Below, in pieces: positions 54,862 through 63,523 of a stretch of DNA of 64,000 bases; positions within the stretch are counted from its first letter, which is position 1, and every line of letters starts with the position of its first letter. The position numbers and the translations under genes were made by a program. The stretch spans positions 2,294,001 to 2,358,000 of the forward strand of contig NZ_CP027706.1 of NCBI RefSeq assembly GCF_003850565.1, given 5' to 3'. A model generated the notes under the pieces. That model searched no databases and was not told the DNA's origin. It was given only the letters and a program-made list of their open reading frames with translations. The stretch is from Pseudomonas sessilinigenes. GTDB lineage: Bacteria; Pseudomonadota; Gammaproteobacteria; Pseudomonadales; Pseudomonadaceae.

Positions 54862-55015
54862 TTTTATCACCTCGAAATTCACGCTGGAACGAGTTTTTCC
54901 AGAGCTTATCCTCGTTGATTTTAATTAACAACTTCCATGTAAAAAATTCTAAACGCATTTCATCTGAAAGCCTTGGGTGACGCAGATGTTGAGGCTTATT
55001 TGGTTTTAATGGGGA

Positions 55016-55117
55016 AAAATAATTAACGAATCGGCACCCTGCAGGGCTATTGACTTCGGTTTTTCTTTCGGATTGACTGCTGGTGCGTCACCGCAGTGAA
55101 CATAATAATTAACACGA
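55016..55117. promoter_or_regulatory. Candidate PuuR operator region between puuD and puuA
   Basis: The sequence ATAATTAAC occurs twice (55018-55026 and 55108-55116) in the AT-rich divergent promoter region. The second copy is preceded by GTGAACATA, which shares the TGAACA core I recall from E. coli PuuR sites. This is a candidate only. Confidence 0.35.
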
Positions 55118-55127
55118 TAGGTGCATC

Positions 55128-56504
55128 ATGTCGGTCCCCCCGCGTGCCATTCAGCTCAATGAAGCCAATGCCTTCCTGAAAAAACATCCCGAGGTTCTCT
55201 ACGTCGATCTGCTGATTGCGGACATGAACGGTGTGGTGCGCGGCAAGCGCATCGAGCGTACCGCCCTGCACAAGGTCTATGAGAAGGGCATCAACCTGCC
55301 GGCCTCGCTGTTTGCCCTGGATATCAACGGCTCCACGGTGGAAAGCACCGGCCTGGGCCTGGACATCGGCGACGCCGACCGCATCTGCTACCCGATCCCC
55401 GGCACCCTGAGCGTCGAGCCCTGGCAGAAGCGCCCCACCGCGCAGTTGCTGATGACCATGCACGAGATCGAGGGCCAGCCGTTCTTCGCCGACCCGCGCG
55501 AAGTGTTGCGCCAGGTGGTGAGCAAGTTCGACGAACTGGGCCTGACCATCTGCGCCGCCTTCGAGCTGGAGTTCTACCTGATCGACCAGGACAACGTGAA
55601 CGGCCGGCCGCAATCGCCGCGTTCGCCGATCTCCGGCAAGCGCCCGCAATCGACCCAGGTCTACCTGATCGACGATCTGGACGAATACGTCGACTGCCTG
55701 CAGGACATCCTCGAAGGCGCGAAAGAGCAGGGCATCCCCGCTGATGCCATCGTCAAGGAAAGCGCCCCGGCGCAGTTCGAGGTCAACCTGCACCATGTGT
55801 CCGACCCGATCAAGGCCTGCGACTACGCGGTGCTGCTCAAGCGCCTGGTGAAGAACATCGCCTACGACCATGAGATGGACACCACCTTCATGGCCAAGCC
55901 TTACCCGGGCCAGGCGGGCAACGGCCTGCACGTGCACATCTCGATCCTCGACAAGCAGGGCAACAACATCTTCGCCAGCGAAGATCCCGAGACCAATACG
56001 GCCCTGCGCCATGCCATCGGCGGCGTACTGGATACCCTGCCGGAGCAGATGGCCTTCCTGTGTCCCAACGTCAACTCCTACCGCCGTTTCGGCGCCCAGT
56101 TCTACGTGCCGAACTCGCCGACCTGGGGCATCGACAACCGCACCGTGGCCGTGCGCGTGCCTACCGGTTCGCCGGACGCGGTGCGCATCGAACACCGGGT
56201 GGCCGGTGCCGACGCCAACCCCTACCTGCTGATGGCCTCGGTGCTGTCGGGCATCCACCACGGCCTGACCAACCAGATCGAACCCGGCCCGGCCATGGAG
56301 GGCAACGCCTACGAGCAGAGCGAGCCTAGCTTGCCGAGCAACCTGCGCGACGCCCTGCGCGTGCTGGACGACAGCGAGGTGATGGCCAAGTACATCGACC
56401 CGATGTACATCGACGTGTTCGTGGCTTGCAAGGAAAGCGAGCTGGCGGAGTTCGAGAACTCCATCTCCGACCTGGAATACAACTGGTACCTGCACACGGT
56501 CTGA
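55128..56504 (+). CDS. puuA: Gamma-glutamylputrescine synthetase (glutamine synthetase family)
   Basis: The 458-residue enzyme has the glutamine synthetase fold: LIADMNGVVRGKRIE at the N-domain, FELEFYLID, PAQFEVNLHH, GNGLHVHISILD with the His ligand and RIEHRVAGADANPYL. It ligates glutamate to putrescine with ATP. It is followed by puuC and puuB on the same strand. The ATG at 55128 has only a weak ribosome binding site (AGGTGC). Confidence 0.9.
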   Translation: MSVPPRAIQLNEANAFLKKHPEVLYVDLLIADMNGVVRGKRIERTALHKVYEKGINLPASLFALDINGSTVESTGLGLDIGDADRICYPIPGTLSVEPWQKRPTAQLLMTMHEIEGQPFFADPREVLRQVVSKFDELGLTICAAFELEFYLIDQDNVNGRPQSPRSPISGKRPQSTQVYLIDDLDEYVDCLQDILEGAKEQGIPADAIVKESAPAQFEVNLHHVSDPIKACDYAVLLKRLVKNIAYDHEMDTTFMAKPYPGQAGNGLHVHISILDKQGNNIFASEDPETNTALRHAIGGVLDTLPEQMAFLCPNVNSYRRFGAQFYVPNSPTWGIDNRTVAVRVPTGSPDAVRIEHRVAGADANPYLLMASVLSGIHHGLTNQIEPGPAMEGNAYEQSEPSLPSNLRDALRVLDDSEVMAKYIDPMYIDVFVACKESELAEFENSISDLEYNWYLHTV

Positions 56505-56537
56505 CGGCCGTGTGTCTTCGCGCGTTGAGTATTCGCC

Positions 56538-58028
56538 ATGACTAGATCCCGCAGCGATTGGGAGCAGCGCTTCCAATCCCTCACCCTGGAAGGTCGCGCC
56601 TTCATCGACGGCCAGTACTGCGCTGCCCAGGGCGGCGCCACTTTCGAATGCCTGAGCCCGGTGGACGGGCGCTTCCTGGCCAATGTCGCCAGTACCGACC
56701 AGGCCGATGCCGATCATGCCGTGGCCGTGGCGCGCCAGGCCTTCGCCAGCGGCGTGTGGTCGGGCAAGGCCCCGGCCGAGCGCAAGCGCATCCTGATCCG
56801 CTTTGCCGAGCTGATCCTCGAGCACCAGGAAGAACTGGCGCTCCTTGAGACCCTGGACATGGGCAAGCCCATCAGCGATTCCCTGGCCATTGACATCCCG
56901 GCCACGGCCAATGCCATCCGCTGGAATGCCGAGGCCATCGACAAGCTCTACGACGAAGTGGCGGCCACGCCCCACGACCAGTTGGGCCTGGTGACCCGCG
57001 AGCCTTCGGGGGTGGTGGCGGCCATCGTGCCGTGGAATTTCCCGCTGATCATGGCCAGCTGGAAGTTCGCCCCGGCCCTGGCGGTGGGCAACTCGTTCAT
57101 CCTCAAGCCTTCGGAAAAGTCGCCGCTGACCGCGATCCGCATCGCCCAGCTGGCCCTGGACGCGGGCATTCCCAAGGGCGTGTTCAACGTCCTGCCGGGC
57201 TACGGCCACACCGTGGGCAAGGCCCTGGCCCTGCACATGGACGTGGACGTGCTGGCCTTCACCGGCTCCACCGCGGTGGGCAAGCAACTGCTGCAGTACT
57301 CCGGCCAGAGCAACATGAAGCGGGTATGGCTGGAGGCTGGTGGCAAGAGCGCCAACGTGGTGTTCGCCGATGCACCGGACCTGGGCGAAGCGGCCCGAGC
57401 GGCGGCTGCGGCGATCGCCTTCAACCAGGGCGAAGTCTGTACTGCCGGCTCGCGGTTGCTGGTGCAGGCGTCGATCCGCGAGCAGTTCCTGCCGTTGCTG
57501 GTGGAGGCGCTCAAGGCCTGGCAACCCGGGCATGCGCTGGACCCGGCCAGCCGCGTCGGCGCCGTGGTGGATGAGCGCCAACTGGCTAATGTGCTGCGTT
57601 ACATCGGCATCGGCCGGGAGCAGGGCGGGCGGCTGTTGGCCGGTGGCGTGCGCACCCTGGAAAGCACCGGCGGCCTGTATGTCGAACCGACCCTCTTCGA
57701 CGGTGTGACCAACGCCATGACCATCGCCCGCGAGGAGATCTTCGGCCCGGTGCTGGCGGTGATCGAGTTCGACAGCGAGGAACAGGCGCTGCAGATCGCC
57801 AACGACAGCATCTTCGGCCTGGCCGCTGCCGTATGGACCCGCGACCTCAGCCGCGCCCATCGCTTCGCCCGGGGCCTGCGCGCCGGCAGCGTATGGGTCA
57901 ACCAGTACGACGGCGGCGACATGACCGCGCCGTTCGGTGGCTTCAAGCAGTCGGGCAATGGCCGCGACAAGTCGCTGCATGCCTTCGACAAGTACACCGA
58001 GCTCAAGGCGACCTGGATCAAGCTCTAA
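56538..58028 (+). CDS. puuC: Gamma-glutamyl-gamma-aminobutyraldehyde dehydrogenase
   Basis: The 496-residue aldehyde dehydrogenase has LEAGGKSANVVF with the catalytic Glu, FNQGEVCTAGSR with the catalytic Cys, and GSTAVGKQLLQ for the cofactor. It oxidises the aldehyde made by PuuB to gamma-glutamyl-GABA. It lies between puuA and puuB, which fixes its role in the putrescine route. Confidence 0.9.
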   Translation: MTRSRSDWEQRFQSLTLEGRAFIDGQYCAAQGGATFECLSPVDGRFLANVASTDQADADHAVAVARQAFASGVWSGKAPAERKRILIRFAELILEHQEELALLETLDMGKPISDSLAIDIPATANAIRWNAEAIDKLYDEVAATPHDQLGLVTREPSGVVAAIVPWNFPLIMASWKFAPALAVGNSFILKPSEKSPLTAIRIAQLALDAGIPKGVFNVLPGYGHTVGKALALHMDVDVLAFTGSTAVGKQLLQYSGQSNMKRVWLEAGGKSANVVFADAPDLGEAARAAAAAIAFNQGEVCTAGSRLLVQASIREQFLPLLVEALKAWQPGHALDPASRVGAVVDERQLANVLRYIGIGREQGGRLLAGGVRTLESTGGLYVEPTLFDGVTNAMTIAREEIFGPVLAVIEFDSEEQALQIANDSIFGLAAAVWTRDLSRAHRFARGLRAGSVWVNQYDGGDMTAPFGGFKQSGNGRDKSLHAFDKYTELKATWIKL

Positions 58029-58080
58029 GACCTATAACAACGGCAGGGCGGTCGAGCCGCACCTGCTGGGGAACTATGAC

Positions 58081-59361
58081 ATGCAAACCTACGTGAACAG
58101 CTATTACGCGGCGACCCGCAACCGGACCGTCGATTACCCCGAGCTCGACCAGTTGGTGGAGTGCGATGTCTGTGTGATCGGCGCCGGCTATACCGGCCTG
58201 TCCTCGGCGCTCTTCCTGGCCGAGGCCGGCTACAGCGTCACCGTGCTCGAGTCGGCCAAGGTCGGCTTTGGCGCCAGCGGGCGCAACGGCGGGCAACTGG
58301 TCAACTCCTACAGCCGCGATGTGGATGTGATCGAAGAGCGCTACGGGGAAAAAAGCGCCGAGGTGCTCGGCAGCATGATCTTCGAAGGCGCGGATATCAT
58401 CCGCCAGCGCATCCAGCACTACGATATCCAGTGCGACTACCGTCCTGGTGGCATCTTCGCCGCCCTGAACCCCAAGCAGCTCAAGGGCCTGGCCGAGCAG
58501 AAGCGTAACTGGGAACGGCTGGGCAACCACAACCTCAAGCTGCTGGACAAGGCGCAGATCGACCACGAAGTCGGTACCCGCAACTACGTCGGCGGCTTGC
58601 TGGACATGCAGGGCGGGCATATCCACCCGCTGAACCTGGCCCTGGGCGAGGCCAATGCCATCGTCGGCCTGGGCGGCAAGATCTTCGAGCAGTCGGCGGC
58701 CCTGGAAATCACCTACGGCGAGCCCAACGTGGTGCGCACTGCCAAGGGCGTGGTCCGCGCCAAGTACCTGCTGATCGCCGGCAACGCCTACCTGCAGCAG
58801 GACCTGGACCCACGGGTGACCCGCAAGAGCATGCCCTGCGGTTCGCAGATCGTCGTCACCGAGCAGTTGCCGGAACCACTGGCCCGCAGCCTGATCACCA
58901 ACAACTATTGCGTGGAAGACTGCAACTACCTGCTGGACTACTTCCGTCTCACCGGTGACAACCGCCTGCTCTACGGTGGCGGGGTGGTCTACGGTGCCCG
59001 CGAGCCCAACGACATCGAGCAACTGATCCGGCCGAAGATCCTCAAGACCTTCCCCCAGCTCAAGGACGTGAAGATCGACTACCGCTGGACCGGCAACTTC
59101 CTGCTGACCATGTCGCGCATGCCGCAATTTGGCCGGATCGAGAAGAACGCCTACTACATGCAAGGCTACAGCGGCCATGGCGTGACCTGCTCGCACCTGG
59201 CCGGCAAGCTGATCGCCGAGATGATTCGTGGCGATGCCGAGCGCTTCAACGCCTTCGCCTCGCTGCCACACATGCCGATGATCGGCGGCCGCACCTTCCA
59301 GGCGCCGCTGACCGCCATGGGCGCTGCCTATTACGCCCTGCGTGACCGTTTTGGTATCTAA
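58081..59361 (+). CDS. puuB: Gamma-glutamylputrescine oxidase (FAD)
   Basis: The 426-residue FAD-dependent amine oxidase of the DAO family has the Rossmann motif VIGAGYTGLSSALFLAEAGYSVTVLE near the N-terminus and GYSGHGVTCSHLAGKLIAE near the C-terminus. It oxidises gamma-glutamylputrescine. The ATG at 58081 is 52 bp after puuC; a hairpin follows the gene. Confidence 0.9.
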   Translation: MQTYVNSYYAATRNRTVDYPELDQLVECDVCVIGAGYTGLSSALFLAEAGYSVTVLESAKVGFGASGRNGGQLVNSYSRDVDVIEERYGEKSAEVLGSMIFEGADIIRQRIQHYDIQCDYRPGGIFAALNPKQLKGLAEQKRNWERLGNHNLKLLDKAQIDHEVGTRNYVGGLLDMQGGHIHPLNLALGEANAIVGLGGKIFEQSAALEITYGEPNVVRTAKGVVRAKYLLIAGNAYLQQDLDPRVTRKSMPCGSQIVVTEQLPEPLARSLITNNYCVEDCNYLLDYFRLTGDNRLLYGGGVVYGAREPNDIEQLIRPKILKTFPQLKDVKIDYRWTGNFLLTMSRMPQFGRIEKNAYYMQGYSGHGVTCSHLAGKLIAEMIRGDAERFNAFASLPHMPMIGGRTFQAPLTAMGAAYYALRDRFGI

Positions 59362-59376
59362 TCCGAAAGGACGCCC

Positions 59377-59401
59377 GCGCTCCTGTTCTATGTAGGAGCG
59401 C
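59377..59401 (+). terminator. Hairpin after puuB, overlapping a REP sequence
   Basis: GCGCTCCT and AGGAGCGC form an 8-bp stem. The right arm continues into TGTAGGAGCGCAGCTTGCTC, the common Pseudomonas REP core. The remaining gap to 59667 holds an inverted repeat AAACATGTTT at 59560-59569 that may be an operator of the next gene. Confidence 0.55.
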
Positions 59402-59667
59402 AGCTTGCTCGCGATGAACGATGACAGGGTTTGCCAGGCACCACGGGCCCACAGGCTTGGCGCCCGCTTCGCGGTCGGGCGCAGAACCTCCCAGGGCCCG
59501 CAATACCACCGTAAAATCCCCGCAAACCCCTTGTCGCCAGCCTTTACAGCACCGCCGTCAAACATGTTTAAATAGCCGCCTTTTCCGGCTCCCGAGGCAG
59601 CCAGATCGCGATTTTCGCGACCCAACCGCCACACGATACCCTCCAGTTCCTCTCACATAAGGCTGTT

Positions 59668-60216
59668 ATGGACACGGGCACCCGACTCAAACTCGTTCGC
59701 GAAAGCTACAACCTCTCCCAGCGCGAGCTGGCCCGGCGTAGCGGCGTTACCAATGCCACCATCTCCCTGATCGAACAGAATCGCGTCAGCCCCTCCGTCA
59801 GTTCCCTGAAAAAGCTGCTGGAGGGCATTCCCATGTCCCTGGCCGACTTCTTCACCTTCGACCAGCCGCCCCGTGAGCACCAATACGTATTCCGTGCCAA
59901 CGAACAGCCGGATCTGGGTCGTGACGGCCTGCGCCTGTTGATGGTCGGCGCGCCCCTGGCCAACCGGCAGATGCGTTTTCTGCGTGAGCAGTACGCCCCG
60001 GGTGCCAGCTCCGGCGAGGAGCCAATCGTGCATAGCGAAGGCGAGGAGTGCGGCCTGGTAATCCGTGGCACCGTGGAGCTGACGGTGGATGGCCAGGTGA
60101 GCGTGCTCAATCCGGGGGATGGCTATTACTTCCCCACCACCTTGCCCCACAGCTTTCGCAATATTGGCCAGGATGAGGCCGAGATCATCAGTGCCAACAC
60201 CCCGGCGAACTTCTAA
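59668..60216 (+). CDS. puuR: PuuR-like HTH/cupin repressor
   Basis: The 182-residue regulator has an N-terminal XRE HTH (LKLVRESYNLSQRELARRSGVTNATISLIEQNRVSPS) and a C-terminal cupin (about 110-178; HSEGEECGLVIRGTVELTVDG...GDGYYFPTTLPHSF). It resembles PuuR, the repressor of puu genes that releases DNA when putrescine is present. It closes the gene group and ends in a strong terminator. Confidence 0.88.
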   Translation: MDTGTRLKLVRESYNLSQRELARRSGVTNATISLIEQNRVSPSVSSLKKLLEGIPMSLADFFTFDQPPREHQYVFRANEQPDLGRDGLRLLMVGAPLANRQMRFLREQYAPGASSGEEPIVHSEGEECGLVIRGTVELTVDGQVSVLNPGDGYYFPTTLPHSFRNIGQDEAEIISANTPANF

Positions 60217-60262
60217 GCGGCCAGGGCACTGATTCAGCGATATCTGCTGTAACCCTGATCGA

Positions 60263-60287
60263 GCCTGCGCCTGTCGCAGGCTTTTTT
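60263..60287 (+). terminator. Rho-independent terminator of puuR
   Basis: GCCTGCG, loop CCTGT, CGCAGGC followed by TTTTTT. Confidence 0.92.
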
Positions 60288-60752
60288 ATGCCCGGCCAAG
60301 CCACCAGGCGAGTGCCGTTGCAGGGTTCGAAGAGGGCAGGGCTCAGGTAGCGGTCCTGGGGCATCGCATGGACCTGGGCAAACGTGCACAGGCAGGCTGC
60401 CCCCGGCCGGCATCCTCCAGCCTTCCAGCTCGTCATCAGGTGATGCTGTCGGCTTATCCCGATCCCTGGGGTTGCCAACGCAATGGCGATGCTCGGTGTT
60501 GGGGCGACTCAATCAATGTGCGGGCCAGGAACTTTTATAGTTGGCTGCAGAACACATTATGAAGATGGCTAAAGATTGATTGAAATCAATTCATTTTCAC
60601 TCGATCAATGAGTCTGCATAAAATACATGCAAGTTTTAAGCATTACAAAGATTATCAAGGAATTATTAAGCAAGGCCAGAAGGTCAATTGGAATAAGTTA
60701 AGGTTCAGTTGATGAGTTATGGTTTTCTTAAGACTCAGGGTGCCGGATTGAA
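60288..60752. other. Intergenic region upstream of mesX, turning AT-rich
   Basis: No gene is seen. From about 60530 base composition drops sharply and continues so into mesX. A MetR-like site lies at 60581-60593 and a TAAAAT -10-like sequence at about 60619. Confidence 0.45.
60581..60593 (+). promoter_or_regulatory. MetR-type operator
   Basis: TGAAATCAATTCA matches the MetR consensus TGAA-N5-TTCA exactly. It lies 160 bp before mesX, part of a methionine-synthesis operon. Confidence 0.6.
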
Positions 60753-61736
60753 ATGAGCAGCGAATTTTTATTCTCAATTAAAAGTATTTGTTTTGATGAG
60801 GACTATCAGCCCTCCGAAAATACGCGAATCACTACCAATTTCGCTAACCTGGCCAGGGGCAAGAGTCGCCAGGAAAATTTGCGCAATACGCTGAGGATGA
60901 TCGATAACCGTTTCAATGCCTTGGCACATTGGGATAATCCCAAAGGTGATCGTTACGCTGTAGAGCTTGATATCATTTCAGTTGAGATGAAACTGGGTGT
61001 TGAAAGTGGCGGTGACTCCCTGCCGCTGATTGAAATATTGAAAACCAATATTCTTGATCGAAAGACCAATGTGCGTATTGAGGGTATTGTTGGAAATAAC
61101 TTCTCGTCTTATGTGCGGGATTACGATTTTAGTGTGCTGTTGCTGGGGCACAATAATGGTCGGGCAGGCTTTAGTACTCCAGAGAACTTTGGTGACTTGC
61201 ATGGCAATCTCTTCAAGTGTTTTGTGAATTCTAGCGAGTACAAGGAGCACTTTAGTAAGCCTCCGGTTATATGCCTAAGTGTTTCGAGTAGCAGGACCTA
61301 TCATCGGACTGAAAATAACCATCCTGTATTGGGTGTTGAATATCAGCAGGATGAGTATTCCTTGACTGATGAATACTTCAGTAAGATGGGCTTGAAGGTT
61401 CGCTATTTCATGCCGCCCAATAGTGCTGCGCCTTTGGCCTTTTATTTTTCAGGCGATTTGCTTGATGACTACACCAATCTCGAACTTATCAGCACCATCA
61501 GCACAATGGATACCTTTCAAAAGATCTATCGGCCTGAAATCTACAATGCAAATTCCGCGGCAGGAAAGTCCTATCAGCCAAGCCTGAAGAATCAGGACTA
61601 TTCGTTGACCCGCATTGTTTATGATCGAGAAGAGCGCAGTCGGCTAGCTATTGAGCAGGGGCAATTTGTTGAAGAACACTTTATCAAGCCGTACCAAACC
61701 ATTCTTGAGCAGTGGTCTGCAAGTTACGCCCTTTGA
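60753..61736 (+). CDS. mesX: MesX (DUF1852), partner of folate-independent methionine synthase
   Basis: The 327-residue soluble protein matches DUF1852 as remembered (FSIKSICFDEDYQPSENTRITTNFANLARG, ENLRNTLRMIDNRFNALAHWDNPKGDRYAVELDIISVEM). Published genetics on aerobic bacteria showed that MesD-type methionine synthases need DUF1852 and oxygen. mesD follows directly (27 bp after the stop), as expected. Its GC content is clearly below the surrounding genes, which hints at acquisition. Its reaction is not known. Confidence 0.9.
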   Translation: MSSEFLFSIKSICFDEDYQPSENTRITTNFANLARGKSRQENLRNTLRMIDNRFNALAHWDNPKGDRYAVELDIISVEMKLGVESGGDSLPLIEILKTNILDRKTNVRIEGIVGNNFSSYVRDYDFSVLLLGHNNGRAGFSTPENFGDLHGNLFKCFVNSSEYKEHFSKPPVICLSVSSSRTYHRTENNHPVLGVEYQQDEYSLTDEYFSKMGLKVRYFMPPNSAAPLAFYFSGDLLDDYTNLELISTISTMDTFQKIYRPEIYNANSAAGKSYQPSLKNQDYSLTRIVYDREERSRLAIEQGQFVEEHFIKPYQTILEQWSASYAL

Positions 61737-61762
61737 CTGATAAAAATACAAGGTTATCTACT

Positions 61763-62791
61763 GTGAAGAAATTGCTACCTACCTCAACCGCTGGCAGCCT
61801 GCCAAAACCGTCTTGGCTTGCCCAGCCGGAAACACTTTGGTCGCCTTGGAAGTTACAAGATGAAGAATTGACCGAAGGTAAGCACGATGCTTTGCGCCTG
61901 TCATTGCAAGAGCAGCAGCAGGCAGGCATTGATATCGTCAGTGATGGTGAACAAACCCGTCAGCACTTCGTCACCACCTTTATTGAGCATCTGGACGGTG
62001 TCGATTTCGAGAAGCGCGAAACCGTCAGGATTCGTGATCGCTATGACGCCAGCGTTCCGACGGTCGTGGGTGCGGTCACTCGCCAAAAACCCGTATTTGT
62101 CGAAGATGCCAAGTTCTTGCGCCAGCAAACCAAGCAACCCATAAAGTGGGCCCTGCCAGGCCCGATGACGATGATCGATACGCTTTATGACAGCCACTAT
62201 AAAAGCCGCGAGAAACTGGCTTGGGAGTTCGCCAAGATCCTCAATCAAGAGGCCAGGGAGCTGGAGGCTGCTGGCGTCGATATCATCCAGTTCGACGAGC
62301 CTGCGTTCAATGTCTTCTTCGACGAGGTGAACGAGTGGGGCGTTGCCACATTAGAGCGGGCTATTGAAGGCCTCAAATGTGAAACAGCGGTACATATCTG
62401 CTATGGCTATGGCATAAAAGCCAATACAGACTGGAAAAAGACGCTGGGGTCAGAGTGGCGGCAATATGAAGAAGCCTTCCCCAAGCTGCAGAAATCCAGC
62501 ATCGATATAGTCTCGCTGGAGTGCCATAACTCCCATGTGCCAATGGACCTCATTGAGCTCATTCGCGGTAAAAAAGTGATGGTAGGTGCCATCGATGTCG
62601 CATCCAACGCTATTGAAACTCCAGAAGAAGTAGCCAATACCCTGAGAAAAGCACTGCAATTCGTCGATGCTGACAAGCTCTATCCTTGCACCAACTGCGG
62701 CATGGCGCCTTTATCTCGTGGCGTAGCAAGAGGCAAGCTGAATGCTCTGAGTGCAGGCGCGGAAATCGTCCGTAGGGAACTCTCGAACTAG
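61763..62791 (+). CDS. mesD: MesD, core methionine synthase without folate-binding domain
   Basis: The 342-residue protein is a MetE-type catalytic domain alone. The zinc/homocysteine ligands are visible: VHICYG (His and Cys), SLECHNSH (Glu) and CTNCGMAPLSRG (Cys). The N-terminal folate domain of MetE is absent. The MesD family works without methyl-tetrahydrofolate or cobalamin but needs MesX and oxygen. It probably starts with GTG at 61763 (KKLLPTSTAGSLPKPSW follows); an ATG at 61712 would overlap mesX. Confidence 0.9.
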   Translation: MKKLLPTSTAGSLPKPSWLAQPETLWSPWKLQDEELTEGKHDALRLSLQEQQQAGIDIVSDGEQTRQHFVTTFIEHLDGVDFEKRETVRIRDRYDASVPTVVGAVTRQKPVFVEDAKFLRQQTKQPIKWALPGPMTMIDTLYDSHYKSREKLAWEFAKILNQEARELEAAGVDIIQFDEPAFNVFFDEVNEWGVATLERAIEGLKCETAVHICYGYGIKANTDWKKTLGSEWRQYEEAFPKLQKSSIDIVSLECHNSHVPMDLIELIRGKKVMVGAIDVASNAIETPEEVANTLRKALQFVDADKLYPCTNCGMAPLSRGVARGKLNALSAGAEIVRRELSN

Positions 62792-62898
62792 GGCTGAGCT
62801 AATGCCGGAAGGAGTGCTCGAGGGGGAGGTTTAGCGGCTGCAAGCCACTTCAGCCCTCCTTGGCACTTTTGAGCTGCACCCAATATTTAGGACCTGCT

Positions 62899-63408
62899 AT
62901 GCCATTCCCCAGTACTGCTATCGAGCCACTGAGCTTTCGCGAGGCGCTCGGGCACTACGCATCCGGTATCACGGTAATTACCTCCCACATCGATGGCGAG
63001 CCGATTGGTTTCACATGCCAGTCGTTCTACAGCGTATCGATGAGTCCGCCGCTGGTGTCATTCAGCGTCATGTCCAACTCGGCCAGCTACCCAAAAATTC
63101 GCCAGGCCGGTCGGTTCGTCGTCAATATCCTCTCAGGTGAACAGGTCAATATTTCCAACCAGTTCGCTCGCCGTGGCACGGACAAATGGCGTGGAGTCCA
63201 ATGGCAGGAGTCACCGCTGGGCAACCCCATCATTGCCGGCAGCCTGCACTGGCTCGATTGTGAAATTCATGCCGAACACGCTGCAGGCGATCACTTGATT
63301 GTGATTGGTGAAGTAAAGGCCTTGAACCTGCAAGAAGCTGCCGCCACGCAGCCATTGCTGTACTTCAAGGGGCAATATTGCAACATCGCCACGCATGACA
63401 CGCTTTGA
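62899..63408 (+). CDS. Flavin reductase-like protein
   Basis: The 169-residue protein has the flavin_reduct fold: FREALGHYASGITVITSHIDGEPIGFTCQSFYSVSMSPPLVSFSV and FVVNILSGEQVNISNQFA. It supplies reduced FMN to oxygen-using partners. It lies 107 bp after mesD on the same strand. Because MesD/MesX need oxygen, this reductase may be the electron source of that system; this is inference. The ATG at 62899 follows AGGA. Confidence 0.85.
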   Translation: MPFPSTAIEPLSFREALGHYASGITVITSHIDGEPIGFTCQSFYSVSMSPPLVSFSVMSNSASYPKIRQAGRFVVNILSGEQVNISNQFARRGTDKWRGVQWQESPLGNPIIAGSLHWLDCEIHAEHAAGDHLIVIGEVKALNLQEAAATQPLLYFKGQYCNIATHDTL

Positions 63409-63523
63409 GCATTGACCCGCGCGGCCCTCTCAATACCTCTAGCGATGTTTGCCCACAGGTTGCCGGAGCACATCATCGTGTTCTGGTTTTTTCATCTGGG
63501 CCAATGTATCCAGGACACCTCTA

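Noticed and set aside
55047..57980. 977-codon minus-strand frame opposite puuA-puuC
   Set aside because: It is an antisense frame of two certain genes, a result of high GC at third positions; the translation is His/Gly/Ala-rich and matches nothing.
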